Source: Durusdinium trenchii
Lineage: Eukaryota > Sar > Dinophyceae > Suessiales > Symbiodiniaceae
Direction: 5' to 3'
Assembly: GCA_963970005.1 (NCBI GenBank)
Contig: CAXAMN010022695.1
Coordinates: 1,562,610 to 1,626,609, forward strand
Length of the DNA: 64,000 nt
In this document: in pieces, positions 1 to 12,136 of the stretch
Layout of the letters: each line of letters starts with the position of its first letter
Position numbering within the stretch: position 1 is the stretch's first letter
Translations under genes and position numbers: made by a program
Notes under the pieces: model-generated
The model's input: only the letters and a program-made list of their open reading frames with translations
The model's database searches: none
What the model was told of the DNA's origin: nothing

Positions 1-1389
1 ACATCTCCTTACACCTCCTTGCTCTGTCAAGTCCGGTCCTGGCCCTAGAAGACCGTGCGAACTGAGCTCCCCAACGCTTCATAGGCCTCGGTCGAAATCG
101 GACGCTGCTCCAATTTCAGACCCCAGTCGATGCTCTTTCTGCTCGACTCTACCAAGTCGATGGCAGGCTTCCACATGGCTTCCACTTTCATGTTCTGTCT
201 TTCCGTTGTTTCTTTCTCCAACTATTACGAAAAGATCTGAAAACATGAAACACAAATCATGCATCGTTTTTCATTGAATCCACTTCCATCTTGTTGAAGA
301 CGGAAGCTCCGACATCGCATCTCACGCGGGTGGCCCGGGAGCTCTGGGCCACCAGCGATCCGGGATAGCGTGAGCCATTGACAGCGTACTATCTAATTTA
401 AGGTAAACAAGTGCGGTACAAAAATATACATATTACATCATATTACACCAGAGCCCTGTAAGGGATGATTAATGGACACCCCTTAGGGCTAGAAATTGGG
501 ACACCCTGGGACGGCGAATGTATTTGTCGGGCTACACATCTGGGCACGTTACCCGTGCGTTGCATACATTGACTTGGACATCTTGGAAAAAAAAATCCCA
601 AAACGAAACCAGCCGCGGTTTGAAGGTTCGTGTCTGTTCTGCAGGCATGCTTGATCTCCAATCCAAAGCGTTGAGTGGTCCAAAACGACTTTGTGGGTGT
701 TCGTTCCGTTCTCCACCTGCCAACCACTCCAAGTGCAAACAAGACCCAAGGCACCCTGCCAGGTTTTGTCCCATCCATTCCCATCCCATTTCTCATGAAC
801 ACCTGCCAACCACTCCAACTACCCAAGCACTGCCCCATCTGGACACCTAACTGCAGTTTCACATCCACCGCAATCCTGGACACCTCCCCTTGCCTCGCCG
901 CGAAGATCAACGCCTGGGCAGCCAGACCCCAAGGTCCAGGTCCACCGGAGCTTGTGGCTTGGGACGCGAAGGCTTCGATGCCTCACGCCACGCACGAGCG
1001 GGCAACGGAGCCAACGCTGGCGGAATGCCTGGGCTGGAGGATTCGCGGAAGATATTCTGATCATATATATTGTAATATTGTAATATGGTGATATTCAAGA
1101 ACCAAACTCCTTAAGAATGTGTTCAAGATCCCAGCCATCTGATTGGGGGCCACTATCCTGCAGAATGAACTTGTGCTAAGTGGCTTATTTTTTTGCCTGT
1201 GATTCACCAGTTCATGTTCGACCAACACTACATTGGTTCACTGTATATTATATATTGTATATAGTAGAAAAAACAACAATATCAAATACCAACTAAACAA
1301 TATCAAACACATATAGTTATATATCACCTATACTATAGGTTTATGTGTCTGTAATTAATTCAGCGGAAACAAACAAACACTCAGTCTCC

Positions 1390-1390
<1 letters not shown>

Positions 1391-1426
<36 letters not shown>
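1391..1426. repeat. (AAC)n microsatellite
   Basis: Twelve uninterrupted AAC trinucleotides. The reverse strand reads as a run of leucines in a short open frame, which is an artefact of the repeat. Confidence 0.95.
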
Positions 1427-4284
1427 GCAAGCACACCTCATCACTTGCTTTCTTCGGTCGGGTCGACCCAAAGACCATCTCATGAGGCTGTGCATACATC
1501 ATCTGCAAAAGGTTTGACCGGTCTTTGGTTTCAACTGACATTTAAAGAAATTGCCCAAACAAAATGTTCCTACAGCCCACAGGGTTTAGTTGAATGTTTC
1601 CTTGTCCCAATGGGTCTGGGACCCTTGAAAAACAAAACCACGGCCATCGGCTCAACGAAAAAACCAACTCACCTCGTGTGTCCCATCGTCTGCTGGTTGC
1701 GATCTTTTCTCAGGCACTGGCGCCTCGAAGCGATCGTTTTGCTCAGGTCCAACCGTTTCACTCGACGGCAAACAGTTCCATCACAAGTCGGATTCATGGA
1801 GTGAAGGGGGAAACAGCGAAGAAAAAAATCATTATAGCCAAACACCATCTGACATGATTATCCTTTTTGGATCTTTTGGTGGGGTCCATATAGTGTTCAT
1901 TGATTGTTTTATTGTTTAAACACACTATATTATATATATATAGTTTTGTATGTGTGAACGGCACTCATACAGGATAGCGTCACCTCCATATCATTAAGAG
2001 TTGACCCACATGTGCAGGTTTTGATGTCGTTGGTCTCAGAAAATCCGCCACCCAGGGACCTTCACAAAGTGATCCAAAGATATTCTGGGTATGAACCGCT
2101 AACAAAAACATCGCATAGATGTTGCCTCAAACTAGACCAGGAGTTGCAATCTGTTCCAAAGCTTTCATAGCCGAACCGATGACCATGCAGGTAGGGACCA
2201 ATCCATGATCTGAGTCGAGACGAGCAACATGACCAGGTAGCAAAACTACATTGTCGAATTTGGACCCCCAGGTTAACCATTCTCCATATGTTCTTGATGA
2301 GCGGGGAAACCAACCCCCAGTAAGGTGAAGGGTTATCCACTCACTGGGTATAGGGTAGGTTATCCAATTGTTACAACCATGTCCCTTCCAATTTTCAATT
2401 TTTGGGACCAGCGCAAGCCGCGCTGGCAACTCATCCAACCAGCAGCCTGCGGTTGCGCATGCGCCAAACGCATCACTGGCCTGGCATGGTTCCCCGGGAT
2501 CTCGCAAACATGCTCTTTATGCGTTTCTGAGTCAATCTCCAAAACACCAGCCACTGCAAGGAACTCTTATATATATATATAACGCAGGTTTCCCTTAGGC
2601 GAGTCGAAAGGAAAGTCGAACAATGTGAGGATACGCCGGATAGCAACTGGCATAACGCCACTCACAAACCCTGAAGCATTGAGCACATGATCTATGCCGG
2701 GCGGAAGAAGTCCTCAACTGGCGCCATGAAACAAGCGCTGCATGTATCTTGGAAGCTGATCTGTAGCGAAGCAAATCAACATACAACGTTAGCACGGTCC
2801 AAGTCGACCTCCTGGGTTCCGGCTGGACTGTGATCTCTTTTCCCAGTTACCCAGCTTCATGGTTGCGATATGAACGATGTGCCCAGCCTTGCTCCGGCCT
2901 GGGCGCGTCTGTGCAGTAAACATCAAACATCAAATAGCCAAGGATAAGCGCAGTGAGGGTGCAGACTTGAAGGGTTTAAAAGGCCTAGGCCTACAGCTGC
3001 TTCAAGATACAAGCCTGTTGCATGTCCAACCTGCGGGTCCTCTCCGGCATAGCGGAATTGAGCCCCAAAACAATACTAACTGACTCACAGTGCACCAGCC
3101 GGGAGCTCATCCAAGAAATCCAGGCATTGTTACAAAAAATAGTTCGGTTGCATGGCTTTCCGACAAGAGACGCACACCGTGAAGTAGATGCAACAAAGAG
3201 TCCACGATCAAAACTGCCATTGATACCAGAAAGAACCTTTACCTCCACGATCTGGTTTGCATTTATTTGCAGAGTCTCGTACTGAGTCTAAAAAATGAAG
3301 CAACTGCAACCAGAAAAGCTTTGTTGCAGGACATCCATTCGATACATCATGACGGGTGCTTTCAATCTTTCGACACAGGTGTGTCTGGTTCAAGACTTGT
3401 AGGTGAGCAAATGTTCCATCATGTTCCATCTCATGTCACTTGCGGAGAAGAACACTTCAAATTCAAGCATTAAAACATCGCACTGGGTGTATTTGAGAAT
3501 GCAACTTCACAACCGCACCTGAACAGACTTCAATGGTACTACTTGCAACGTGCCTGTGACCCTCCAAGTAATTACTTTATATATAAGGTGTCCTTTCAAC
3601 AAAATGACGCGTCCCAAAACATCTACGACACCCGTGTGAAAACATGTGCAAACACTCCTGTGCTATACGGTGCTCATGCTCCAACTACCCACCCAATAGC
3701 CGATTCAATGCGTGAACGTACCGATTCCGCCGACAGGAAGATCCGAACCGTTCACCCTGCCGACCATCCCAACATCGGAGCCGCGTGCTGGATAAGCCAC
3801 AGGAGATACTCGGAGCGATGGTTTTTGGCAACACTCCAATCTAGGGATCCTTCCATGGTTGTTTGGTTTTCCCTTCCCGGTGGCTTGTCAGCTACCACCA
3901 TGGAACCAAGGGTTTCTATGTGTTTTTTTGCTTCACACTTTGAGTCCTTATAGAACCACTGGTGACCTCCCCGTTAGACCTATATATATACCGTATATAC
4001 CCATTACATGGTTTACCCACCTCTTGACCCTAGCAGCGCTTTTCAAGCCGAGGTCAAGTGGTTTAACTGTTATCTATCTTTTAGTGTATGAGTTTTGAAA
4101 CCCGTCTTTACCATACAAAAATCTAGACGAAACCATCCGAAAACCATGTGTTTTGGGGTTCTGATCCCAACATGAGAGTGGAAACAACGGCGAAACCCAC
4201 CGCCTGGACGGGCCTGGACGGTTGTGCATCGCTTGAAACAGCTATCAATGGAAAGTGCTGGCTAGGAACCATCTGGAACCCTTA

Positions 4285-4358
4285 AACCCAAACAAACCAA
4301 CCAACCAACCAACCAAACAAACAAACAAACAAACACAAACAAACAACAAACAAACAAG
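4285..4358. repeat. (AAAC/AACC)n microsatellite
   Basis: A tetranucleotide repeat that moves from AACC units to AAAC units and then decays. All overlapping open frames are low-complexity Thr/Asn/Lys or Val/Cys/Leu runs caused by the repeat. Confidence 0.93.
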
Positions 4359-5651
4359 CATAAACATAAACAACCACAAAGAGTTGCTTTTAGACCCCAA
4401 GTGGATCATGCAAAACTCATGGCCCCCCATGGAACTCGAGAAGGCATTCCTGGCTTTCCGCCCTCTGAGGCGAGCCGCAGGTGTGGGCGAGAAGCTCCGT
4501 GGAGCTCTTTGTGCCAGCCGCACCTGCGATCCCCAAGTGGCAACCCCTTGGCTGGATCCAATCTCCAATCACTCAAAGGAAGACGGCCAATCACTGACTG
4601 CCAAGTAGAAGGAATCGTGGATTCGAAATCCTTGTCTTGGAGGAAGGTTAAGATTCTTTGAGGAATACAATCAATAAAAACTCTCCAAGTGCATGATCTG
4701 CCAACATTTTGTAGCAGAGGCCTCCGTGTTTCGACAGGCGTGCTCCAAGATTTATCAACAAGAGGATTGTTGCTTCAGGTGTCTCTCCTTCAGAAGGATA
4801 CCTCCTTCAGAAGGATACCAACTCCCTGTGCTAGCAGATTATCAACATACTGACAAAGGTTCAAAGGACCATTTGATTTTCTCAGCCAAGCAAGTGGTGC
4901 TATTGCAAAGCTAGTGTGGTTTGCTTTTAAAACGGTCTTATTATGCTTTCAGGCAAATATAGCAGATTCTGACCACCATGACGACAAATCACTTCTCTGA
5001 TTCCGGCGGAAAAACACAACCAGGTTGCACAAGTCTTTTGCATCGGCTTGGAAAGAACGTGCACGGCCTTTCTAGGCGTCCTGTCTGTCATTAGGTCGTC
5101 CGGTCTTGAAGCGTTCCCTAGTCAGACTCAGCGAAGCCCGTAGTGGCCGAGTCTGACAAGATCTTTGAATGTGACTTTGATCGACATACTTCTTGGATTC
5201 AGTCCGAAAAAATACCATTAAACAAAATAAGTCCCTTGATGTGCATTCTAGACTCTTATACTCTTGTGAATGAACAAAGCTCCCTAGTTGAGATGCGGTT
5301 TCGTCTTGAAATTGATTTGGTCAAGACGTTCTTAATGTGTGTTTGCTGTGATATACACTTGAGAGAGGAGGGGGGGTGAACGAAAGGTAGCAGGGAATCA
5401 GGCGTAATCCGGGAGGAGGTGAGAGGCCCCCCACTTGTTTGAAGAGAAGTCACTGAGCGTGATGAAAGAAAAACTAATGCACAAACGTCTTTTTCGCATC
5501 AGCACTGCTCGGAGCTTCGGTTTCAATACAGGTTGACGTGCCTTCAAAAGGAGTCACATATTTCTCAAATGCAACTTCGGATTTACATAGTGACGTGCTG
5601 CGACCCTGTAAATTGCGTGGCCGCAGGCCATGCTTGCAAACAGGACGAGCT

Positions 5652-6057
5652 CAAAAACACTGGTATTTACGGGGTTTTGTTGCCGTCGATCCACAGCCGC
5701 GGCAAGGTCAGCTGAAAACACTGGTATTTACGGTGTTTTGTAGCCGTCGATCCAGAGGCGCACCACGGTTGTGTGTGCTGGAAAAGCGCAGAAAACCGTG
5801 TAAATACCGGCGTTTTCTGCCGGGAAGGTGCACAAAACCCTGTAAATACCATAGTTTTGTGCAATTTTGAAGCCTCCAAAAGCTTCAAAAACCCTTTCCG
5901 ACAAAATCTTTACTGGTTTTTGGTCTTTTTTCGGTCATTTTTCTAACCGAGACGCATCAAAAACCATCGGTTTTTGCGGTGTTTTTGCCGGACAGCCGCA
6001 AAAAACGCTGTAAATTCCATGATAAGAGCTGAAAACACTGGTATTTACAGTGTTTTC
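5652..6057. repeat. Array of variant hairpins with a shared TGGTATTTAC loop
   Basis: About seven units in both orientations. The best ones have perfect arms: AAAACAC/GTGTTTT at 5715-5739; GCAGAAAAC/GTTTTCTGC at 5788-5820; TGCACAAAAC/GTTTTGTGCA at 5829-5863; GAAAACACTG/CAGTGTTTTC at 6031-6057. Weaker units lie at about 5652-5678 and 5961-6020. The middle is TGGTATTTAC or its reverse complement in most units, while the arms differ from unit to unit but stay complementary. Several units are followed by a similar GCCGTCGATCC or CCGTTGACC tail. It may be a cluster of MITE-like insertions or a decayed hairpin satellite. No coding role is visible. Confidence 0.85.
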
Positions 6058-6625
6058 GAACCGTTGACCCCGAGGCGCGCCAGGGTGGAGTTGAAAAGGG
6101 GGGGGGGGGCCCCCCGGCCAGCAAACGAAGATGTTGGGGACCATTTCTCAGTGAGATAGGCTCCAGCTCTGGGTATAATACATTTTTGCTAAAGCAAAAG
6201 GAAAACTCAGGTAGCGTAACCGCTACCTTTCGTGACTTGGTCTCAGCTGGTAATACACCACTAGGTCACTCTGCCTTCTTTGTCTTACATCTACATAACC
6301 TAGAGGATACCCGCCGTATGTCAAGCCCAGTCTCTTGGGGTCTTTTTGTGGGCGGGTGAGATCTATGCGTCGCGTGTAGTAGAACTCTAAGGAGTCCACA
6401 GAATTCGTAGCTTTTTGTAGTTTAAGTGTGGTATCTTTGCGTGTACAGTCGAATGGTGCCTTTAGTTGCAACACCCTTTGGTTCCTCGCCCACATCCTCA
6501 GAAGGTAGGGCCAACCCCCCCACCTACCCCAACCACCAAACCACTGTTCTGGAGCCAGACAATTGGAGATGCTCAACAACACAAATACGTAATATGCTGC
6601 AACCCGCAAGTCACTTGACTTGAAA
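6058..6625. other. No gene seen
   Basis: Apart from the G/C homopolymer near its start, I see only short conflicting open frames and no repeat or RNA gene. Confidence 0.5.
6098..6115. repeat. G12C6 homopolymer palindrome
   Basis: Twelve G are followed directly by six C. Such a tract is hard to sequence, so its exact length is uncertain. Confidence 0.9.
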
Positions 6626-7006
6626 CACACTTAGACAATGGGTATTCCGTGAACTCCGTTTCACGAAGAAATGGATGAGGGAAACGCAAGGTGAAGCGGT
6701 CAGCACAACTGAAATTGTTGAACAATTTGCTCACTTGTCTGCAGAAACGCGGCTGCATGACGGCTACTGAAAGCTGCGGAGGGAAAACCGGTTTTGGGGT
6801 CTATCATGCAAGGACCATGAAAGCAAACAAACGTGTGGACAGCGTGAGCAACAGTTTCTTTGCAGGTACAAGTCTGTGCGTCCACAGACTCATCCACCCA
6901 TTTCTCTAGCTTCGTTGGCTAGCGTCGAGAAATGGGTTGCTAGCCCTCTGCAATTTTGAAAGGAAAGGGAAGCGGAAGAGAACCCTTCGGAACAGGGGGA
7001 GACACA
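6626..7006. repeat. Direct repeat, copy 1 (about 380 bp)
   Basis: This copy matches 7396-7773 over its whole length, from CACACTTAGACAATGGG to AGGGGGAGACACA, with scattered substitutions. It has 9 extra bases (AATTTGCTC) near 6722 that are absent from copy 2. The copies start 770 bp apart. No transposase or other protein is recognisable. The sequence includes GGCTAGC...GCTAGCC short inverted arms near 6917-6945. Confidence 0.93.
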
Positions 7007-7395
7007 GAACACGTGGCCGCTTCGCGGCGCTCCGAAGAAGAGTTACGGTCAACTTTCTTTGTCGTTCCAAAACCCGTTTGCAGTCAGTTGCTGCGTGTCT
7101 TTTTTGGACATAAAGATGGACTAGCTGCTCAGCTGGTGAATCGCTGAAACAAAGCTTGAACCGCTGATGCTCTGCAGCAAAACGTGGCAAAAAGGACATA
7201 CCGTAAAGCCCGGCGGCTGGTAATCTCCGTAAACTCGGCAGTGTTGTGGCAGTAGATTCATGGGTAGACACTCAATCAGTTAGTGATATTCCAACGCGTG
7301 CAGAAAAAGCACTAAGTCGAACGTGATAACCAATGGTTTCAGCGCTCCCTTGCGAGAGATCACACCCTGCACCCAAGTGGGACGGCAGAGCGGCA
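7007..7395. other. Spacer between the two direct repeats
   Basis: About 390 bases with no recognisable gene. If the two flanking copies were LTR-like this would be the interior, but it is too short and has no retroelement features. Confidence 0.5.
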
Positions 7396-7773
7396 CACAC
7401 TTAGACAATGGGTTTTCCGCGAACTCAGTTCCACGAAGAAACGGATGAGGAAAACGCAAGGTGAAGCGGTCAGCACAACTGAAATTGTTGAACACTTGTC
7501 TGCAGAAACGCGGCTGCATGACGGCTGCTGAAAGCTGCGGAGGGAAAACCGGTTTTGGGGTCTATCATGCAAGGACCATGAAAGCAAACAAACGAGTGGA
7601 CAGCGTGAGCAACAGTTTCTTTGCAGGTACAAGTCTGTGCGTCCACAGACTCATCCACCCATTTCTCTAGCTGCGTTGGCTAGCGTCGAGAGATGGGTCG
7701 CTAGCCCCCCTGCAATTTTGAAAGGAAAGGAAAGGGAAGCGGAAGAGAATCCTTCGGAACAGGGGGAGACACA
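7396..7773. repeat. Direct repeat, copy 2 (about 378 bp)
   Basis: Second copy of the unit at 6626-7006, in the same orientation. It runs directly into a CA-rich microsatellite (to about 7797). The short conceptual peptides are almost the same in the two copies, but the differences show no obvious preference for silent positions, so I treat it as non-coding. Confidence 0.93.
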
Positions 7774-7797
7774 CACAAACACACACACACAGACACA
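7769..7797. repeat. (CA)n-rich microsatellite
   Basis: A degenerate ACACAC run interrupted by AAAC and AGAC, directly after direct repeat copy 2. Confidence 0.85.
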
Positions 7798-8832
7798 TGC
7801 AACTAGTTACCTGCCACCGGTGCAACCTGCAATGCAAGTCACTTTGACTGAGAGACTCTAAACCTTCGACATCGCATGGGCCGACGGCGCCGTCCACTTT
7901 TTGGACCGGACAGCGCGAGCGTTGTCGTCGGCCGCCGGACCTGGCGACGAGAGCGACATGGACGTGGTTGATGAAAAACATGTCTGGAATGTGACAGGTT
8001 GACCAAACTCATTCTTTAGTTCACTCGTTGATCTTGCCAAGTGGAGTCAAGCGGAGCTTGATCTACGGATGTGGCAGCGAAAAGGAGGTCAGTTGAGGTT
8101 GGAGTCGTTGGAATTCGGTTTGGGGGGGCTACTGTACCTTCAACGAGAATTCAGATCAAAGTATGCTGCAAAGGGCGAGCCACAAAGTCCGTTGCTGATC
8201 ATCAAAGCTCATGATGAGGCCGATGGGTGCGAGCAGCCCTGCGCCGGGGGCGCATCCACGGTGGAAGTGGAAGGAACATGAAGGAACATTGTGGCGAAAA
8301 AGGTCCAAGCATCCAAACGATGCTTTCGATCGAATTCTAAGGGCGTCTGTTTCACATGAGGCGAACCGAGAACCGCAACAGCCCGGAAGATGTCTCTGCG
8401 TCCAGAGGCGGTGTGCGTGGGGGTTCTGTGGTTTCTGCACCAGAATCCAACCCTTCTAAGTGTTTCTTCGGAGTGACCGGAGCTGACCCTGAGAAACAGG
8501 GTGTCTTTGTGAATGCAGCTATAGTCTCATTCTCAACTACTGAGAGCAGGACCCTGGAAAAGAACGAGGGGAGACTTGAGAATGTCGAGTTTCAGGAAAC
8601 GCATCCGGTGACATGGTCTTTGTGTGGGTCTTATGACTTATGCAACTGATTCGCTTTGAGATGAGGTCCTACCTTGCAACTGTTGCTCATTTGATCTGGA
8701 GGTCTACAGCAGCGAGTCAAACTTCATCAAACAGCTCAACAAAAGACTTTGGTACTGGGGTCATCATCGTCCATTCGCCCTGTTCTTGTTGCCAGAGATG
8801 TGAATCAAAGACATGCTGACATTGTCTGACAT

Positions 8833-8835
<3 letters not shown>
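7798..8835. other. No gene seen
   Basis: About 1 kb of mixed sequence. Open frames of 70-100 codons occur on both strands and contradict each other. No domain recognised. Confidence 0.5.
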
Positions 8836-8896
<61 letters not shown>

Positions 8897-8906
8897 NNNN
8901 NNNNNN

Positions 8907-8953
<47 letters not shown>
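8836..8953. repeat. (TAG)n microsatellite containing an assembly gap
   Basis: TAG trinucleotides run on both sides of ten N (8897-8906). The true repeat length is unknown: a run of exactly ten N is a placeholder, not a measured distance. Tyr-rich and Thr-rich open frames across it are artefacts. Confidence 0.97.
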
Positions 8954-11900
8954 CGTAGTTGAAGAGTACCACCTCCCTCACCGGATTCGCCGCGCCGCCC
9001 GCAAACCGCGCAAACCGCCGCGCCTGCAGAAGCGTGATGCTTGGCAACCGCGCTTGACCGCCCGTCGAAGGAGCTCTTGTACCTGAGACGACGGTCGGTT
9101 TCTGGCAGGTAGAGGTAGAGTCCGAAAAACATATCCTCTGTAGAGTCTGAGTCCTTAGTAGATCCAATGTCAGTAGAGTCTGAATATTTGATCCCTGGTC
9201 ATATGGAGGGTGAATATTGAATCTTCAGTCTGAGTCTATGAATGAGGGCCTTTTTGAAGAGTATATTTACCGGTAGCTCTTCGGGCGGCCAAGTGGACAA
9301 GCCATTAGTTTGTGACCGAACTCATCTGGAACCGGATCTATTCCAAGCACGGTCCGCGAATCTTCAGCTAATTCGTCTCAATGCTTCAAAATGACTCAAA
9401 AACTGTCAATTCCACAAGTCTTCCTTGTTGAAGGTGCTGGCAGCAAGGTCTGGGGGCTCCTCCGACCTGGTCGACCTCCCGGATGTAAGGTGCTTGGGCT
9501 GCACCCGGATGTTCGGTCTACCGAGGAGGTGGGCCCCACACGGTGCCAGAGTATCGTGTGCCGGACATGTTCCTCAGGACCATCAGGGGCATGAAACAAA
9601 CCCATCATACGCAGCTGATACAGTACCTACCAACGTATTCAATTCTAGATGACTCTCTTGGAGCCGATTCTGAAATATCTCAGACACAAGGACCTCAAAA
9701 TCTCTCGAAGAATGGTCTGCTCAACCCGGATCTGGGAGAATGGCGCAGTCTTTTCGGTCTTCTTTCCGGTGAGTATGTTCCACCAATCGAAAACCAGCGG
9801 AGGCTCGGCTGAACCCCTTCTTTTGCCTCATCGTCGTGCTCCTGAGGCAGGTGGGAGGCCAAGCGTTCGAACTCCTTCTGCATGGCACCTAGACATGATG
9901 CAACAAGACGACCAGATGGGACTGGAGCATTGACATTTGGTGGTTGAAAAGGGATCCTGTATCATTATATATATGCCGCATTATGGAATTGTCTGGGCGT
10001 ATCATCTACATGTCAGGCCTCAAACCGAAGGTTCAGCGAAAAGAGTATCCCTTGCGACTTTGATTGTTCACTTAGCTGCCTTTGGTTGCTAGTATAAACA
10101 AGCAGTGGATGTGACCACCGGGGAATGTTGTTCACAAAAAAAATGAAGGCACCTGTGACCAATGCATGATCCAACAAACACTTTGGTTTTCTTAGTAGAC
10201 AGAATCAAATAGAACTCACCAAAATCGAGCTGTAACTGAAAAACCTGCCATCAGACGATAGAGCGCTCCTCTGCGGGTTCTTCGGCTGTCAAAACCGAAC
10301 AGTCAGTTTCCGAAAAAGGCCATGTAAACGAAGCACGGGGGCTCCCCCCGTATACCTTGCACATGTTTCGCAGTACCAAACCAGTCGCCGGCCGACAGTC
10401 GGACGCGCGCTTGGTCCGGACGATGGGAGACGGACGGACAAGCCGCGTCCGTTTTCCACGCGGGCGAGGGCGGGACCTCGATGTATCTGGAAGGTGGCTG
10501 GAAGTCTTGTTATTCTTTTGTCACGGTCCCAAGGCTGGGAAACCACAGAAAACCGAGCAGAAACCACGTAACATCCACAAACGTCGTCGCCCCTTTGGAG
10601 TCCAAGCCGAACCTGCTTCTTATCGTACCCGAACATGTTTCCTCTCCATCGACATGATCTCTACCAGTCCCCAAAAACTCCAGATAGGACTTCCCAATTA
10701 GCCTTTTCAAATCTTTTCAACATAAAACTTCAGGATTCCACATGCCTAGTTCCTCCAAGTCTCCAAGTGTGGGAACTTGATCCAAGAGACATGTTTTTGG
10801 GGTCACGACCGGCCTGGGGCCTTGGGTCATGCTCGTTCGGTCACGCTCGTTGGTCTCCCAAGTGTCACGATGACTGGTTTTCCAAGGCACGGTGGACCAT
10901 GTCTGCATCCGAGCGGAAGACCTCGCTACAAGCGTGTTGCCTCGGTTCCGTGCGGTGTGGACACCTCCATCGATGGCCAGTGGCCAGTGAAGTGAAGGGG
11001 CTGGTCTGGGCTGGTCTGGTATTCTTCTGGGCCCCCGGACAAACAGGTGGGAGTTGAAATTTGAAATTAAGTCAATATAACTACATCTGTTTGGTTGTTT
11101 GGTTGGGAGGGTAGATTCAAAGAAAGCACCAGGCTTTTGCTAACAGACTCGCCCACTTCTGAAACGGGCATCCCTTAGACGCGGATGATCCTGAAATATT
11201 GAGAAGAGGAATTCTGGAGCTCCTGATGATGTCATTTTCAAATTTTGTGTGTAACTGTAACAGTTTTATGTGTAGCATCTCGAGCAAAGTGTTTTGTTTG
11301 TCTTGGAAAACTTGAGCTATTCGGCTATTCTCCCTCTCAAAATTTCAGTATGCAATAGTGGTTTCGACATTCCCGATGGACTAAGGGTATTCTGCTGGCC
11401 TCTCCAATCCGCAGTCTGTAGCCCAGGTGTCTCTATAAATCTTCAACTCAAGACTTGACACCCATCAAACCACGTTCAAGAATTTCCAAGTAAGAGGACT
11501 CCGATAGAAGCTGCTGGTCAGTGGCGGCTGCAACACCCTGAGAGCCCCTGGGGGTCGATGGGAGGCTATCCGCCTGGGCTGAAGGTGGGTGATGAGGATT
11601 GGATATGATGGGAAAGCGCTTGCAAGGTCATGGAACCAAATCTCTTTATTGGTCGAAGACATCAACCACCGCTTGGAACCCTGATAACTCTGAAACTCCT
11701 GTAAAGAACAATTACAACGCTCAGAATGTTCCTGGATATGTAAAATATATGGTGTGTTGCTTTGCTTCTCCCACACTCGTGTTCCATTTCTTCCATCCTC
11801 TGGTGTAGCCTATCCTCCCTCGCGACGTCGCACCCTCTCCGCGGCACAACGCGAAGGACTTCCAGTGGAAGGCCAACTCGCTCCTGGGACTCTGGGGCTT

Positions 11901-12071
11901 GGCTGTCCAGTTCAAACTGAAACTGAATCTGCAAAAACTTGGATTTACTGCCCAGGAACCGGGAAAAAAATGAACACATATTTAACCTGGGAAACCAACA
12001 AATCACCTTAAGCCACACCTGCAAAAGCTCTACAAAAACTACTACTCATTGATACCAGAAGCATCCTGTCT

Positions 12072-12136
12072 GGGTGTCCTGGCTGGAGCTCCCGGATAGG
12101 AGTGCACCTAAGTGATATAGTCCAGCCAGGACGCCC
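12072..12136. repeat. Short inverted repeat (16-bp arms)
   Basis: GGGTGTCCTGGCTGGA at 12072-12087 pairs with TCCAGCCAGGACGCCC at 12121-12136 with a single mismatch across a 33-base spacer. It could be a small hairpin element, but no flanking target duplication is clear. Confidence 0.7.

Larger units (their letters stand above)
1..5643. other. Gene-poor DNA, no supported gene
   Basis: Open frames here are short, overlap on both strands and carry no domain I recognise. The stretch holds small AT-rich patches (for example around 1240-1330, 1925-1945 and 2569-2582), two simple repeats listed separately, and a tandem pair of a 17-18-base unit containing the palindrome CCTTCAGAAGG at about 4786-4820. 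I see no tRNA or rRNA, but I could not run a covariance search. Confidence 0.6.

Noticed and set aside
443-1098. Several overlapping open frames of 80-155 codons on both strands
   Set aside because: They contradict each other, are Pro/Thr or Trp/Gly-rich by composition, and match no family I know.
1341-1541. Minus-strand open frame with a run of leucines
   Set aside because: It is the reverse translation of the AAC microsatellite.
6626-7773. The 380-bp direct repeats as LTRs of a retrotransposon
   Set aside because: The interior is about 390 bases and has no primer-binding site, polypurine tract or coding remnant.
8764-9167. Tyr-rich and Thr-rich open frames around 8.9 kb
   Set aside because: They read through the TAG repeat and the N gap, so they are artefacts.
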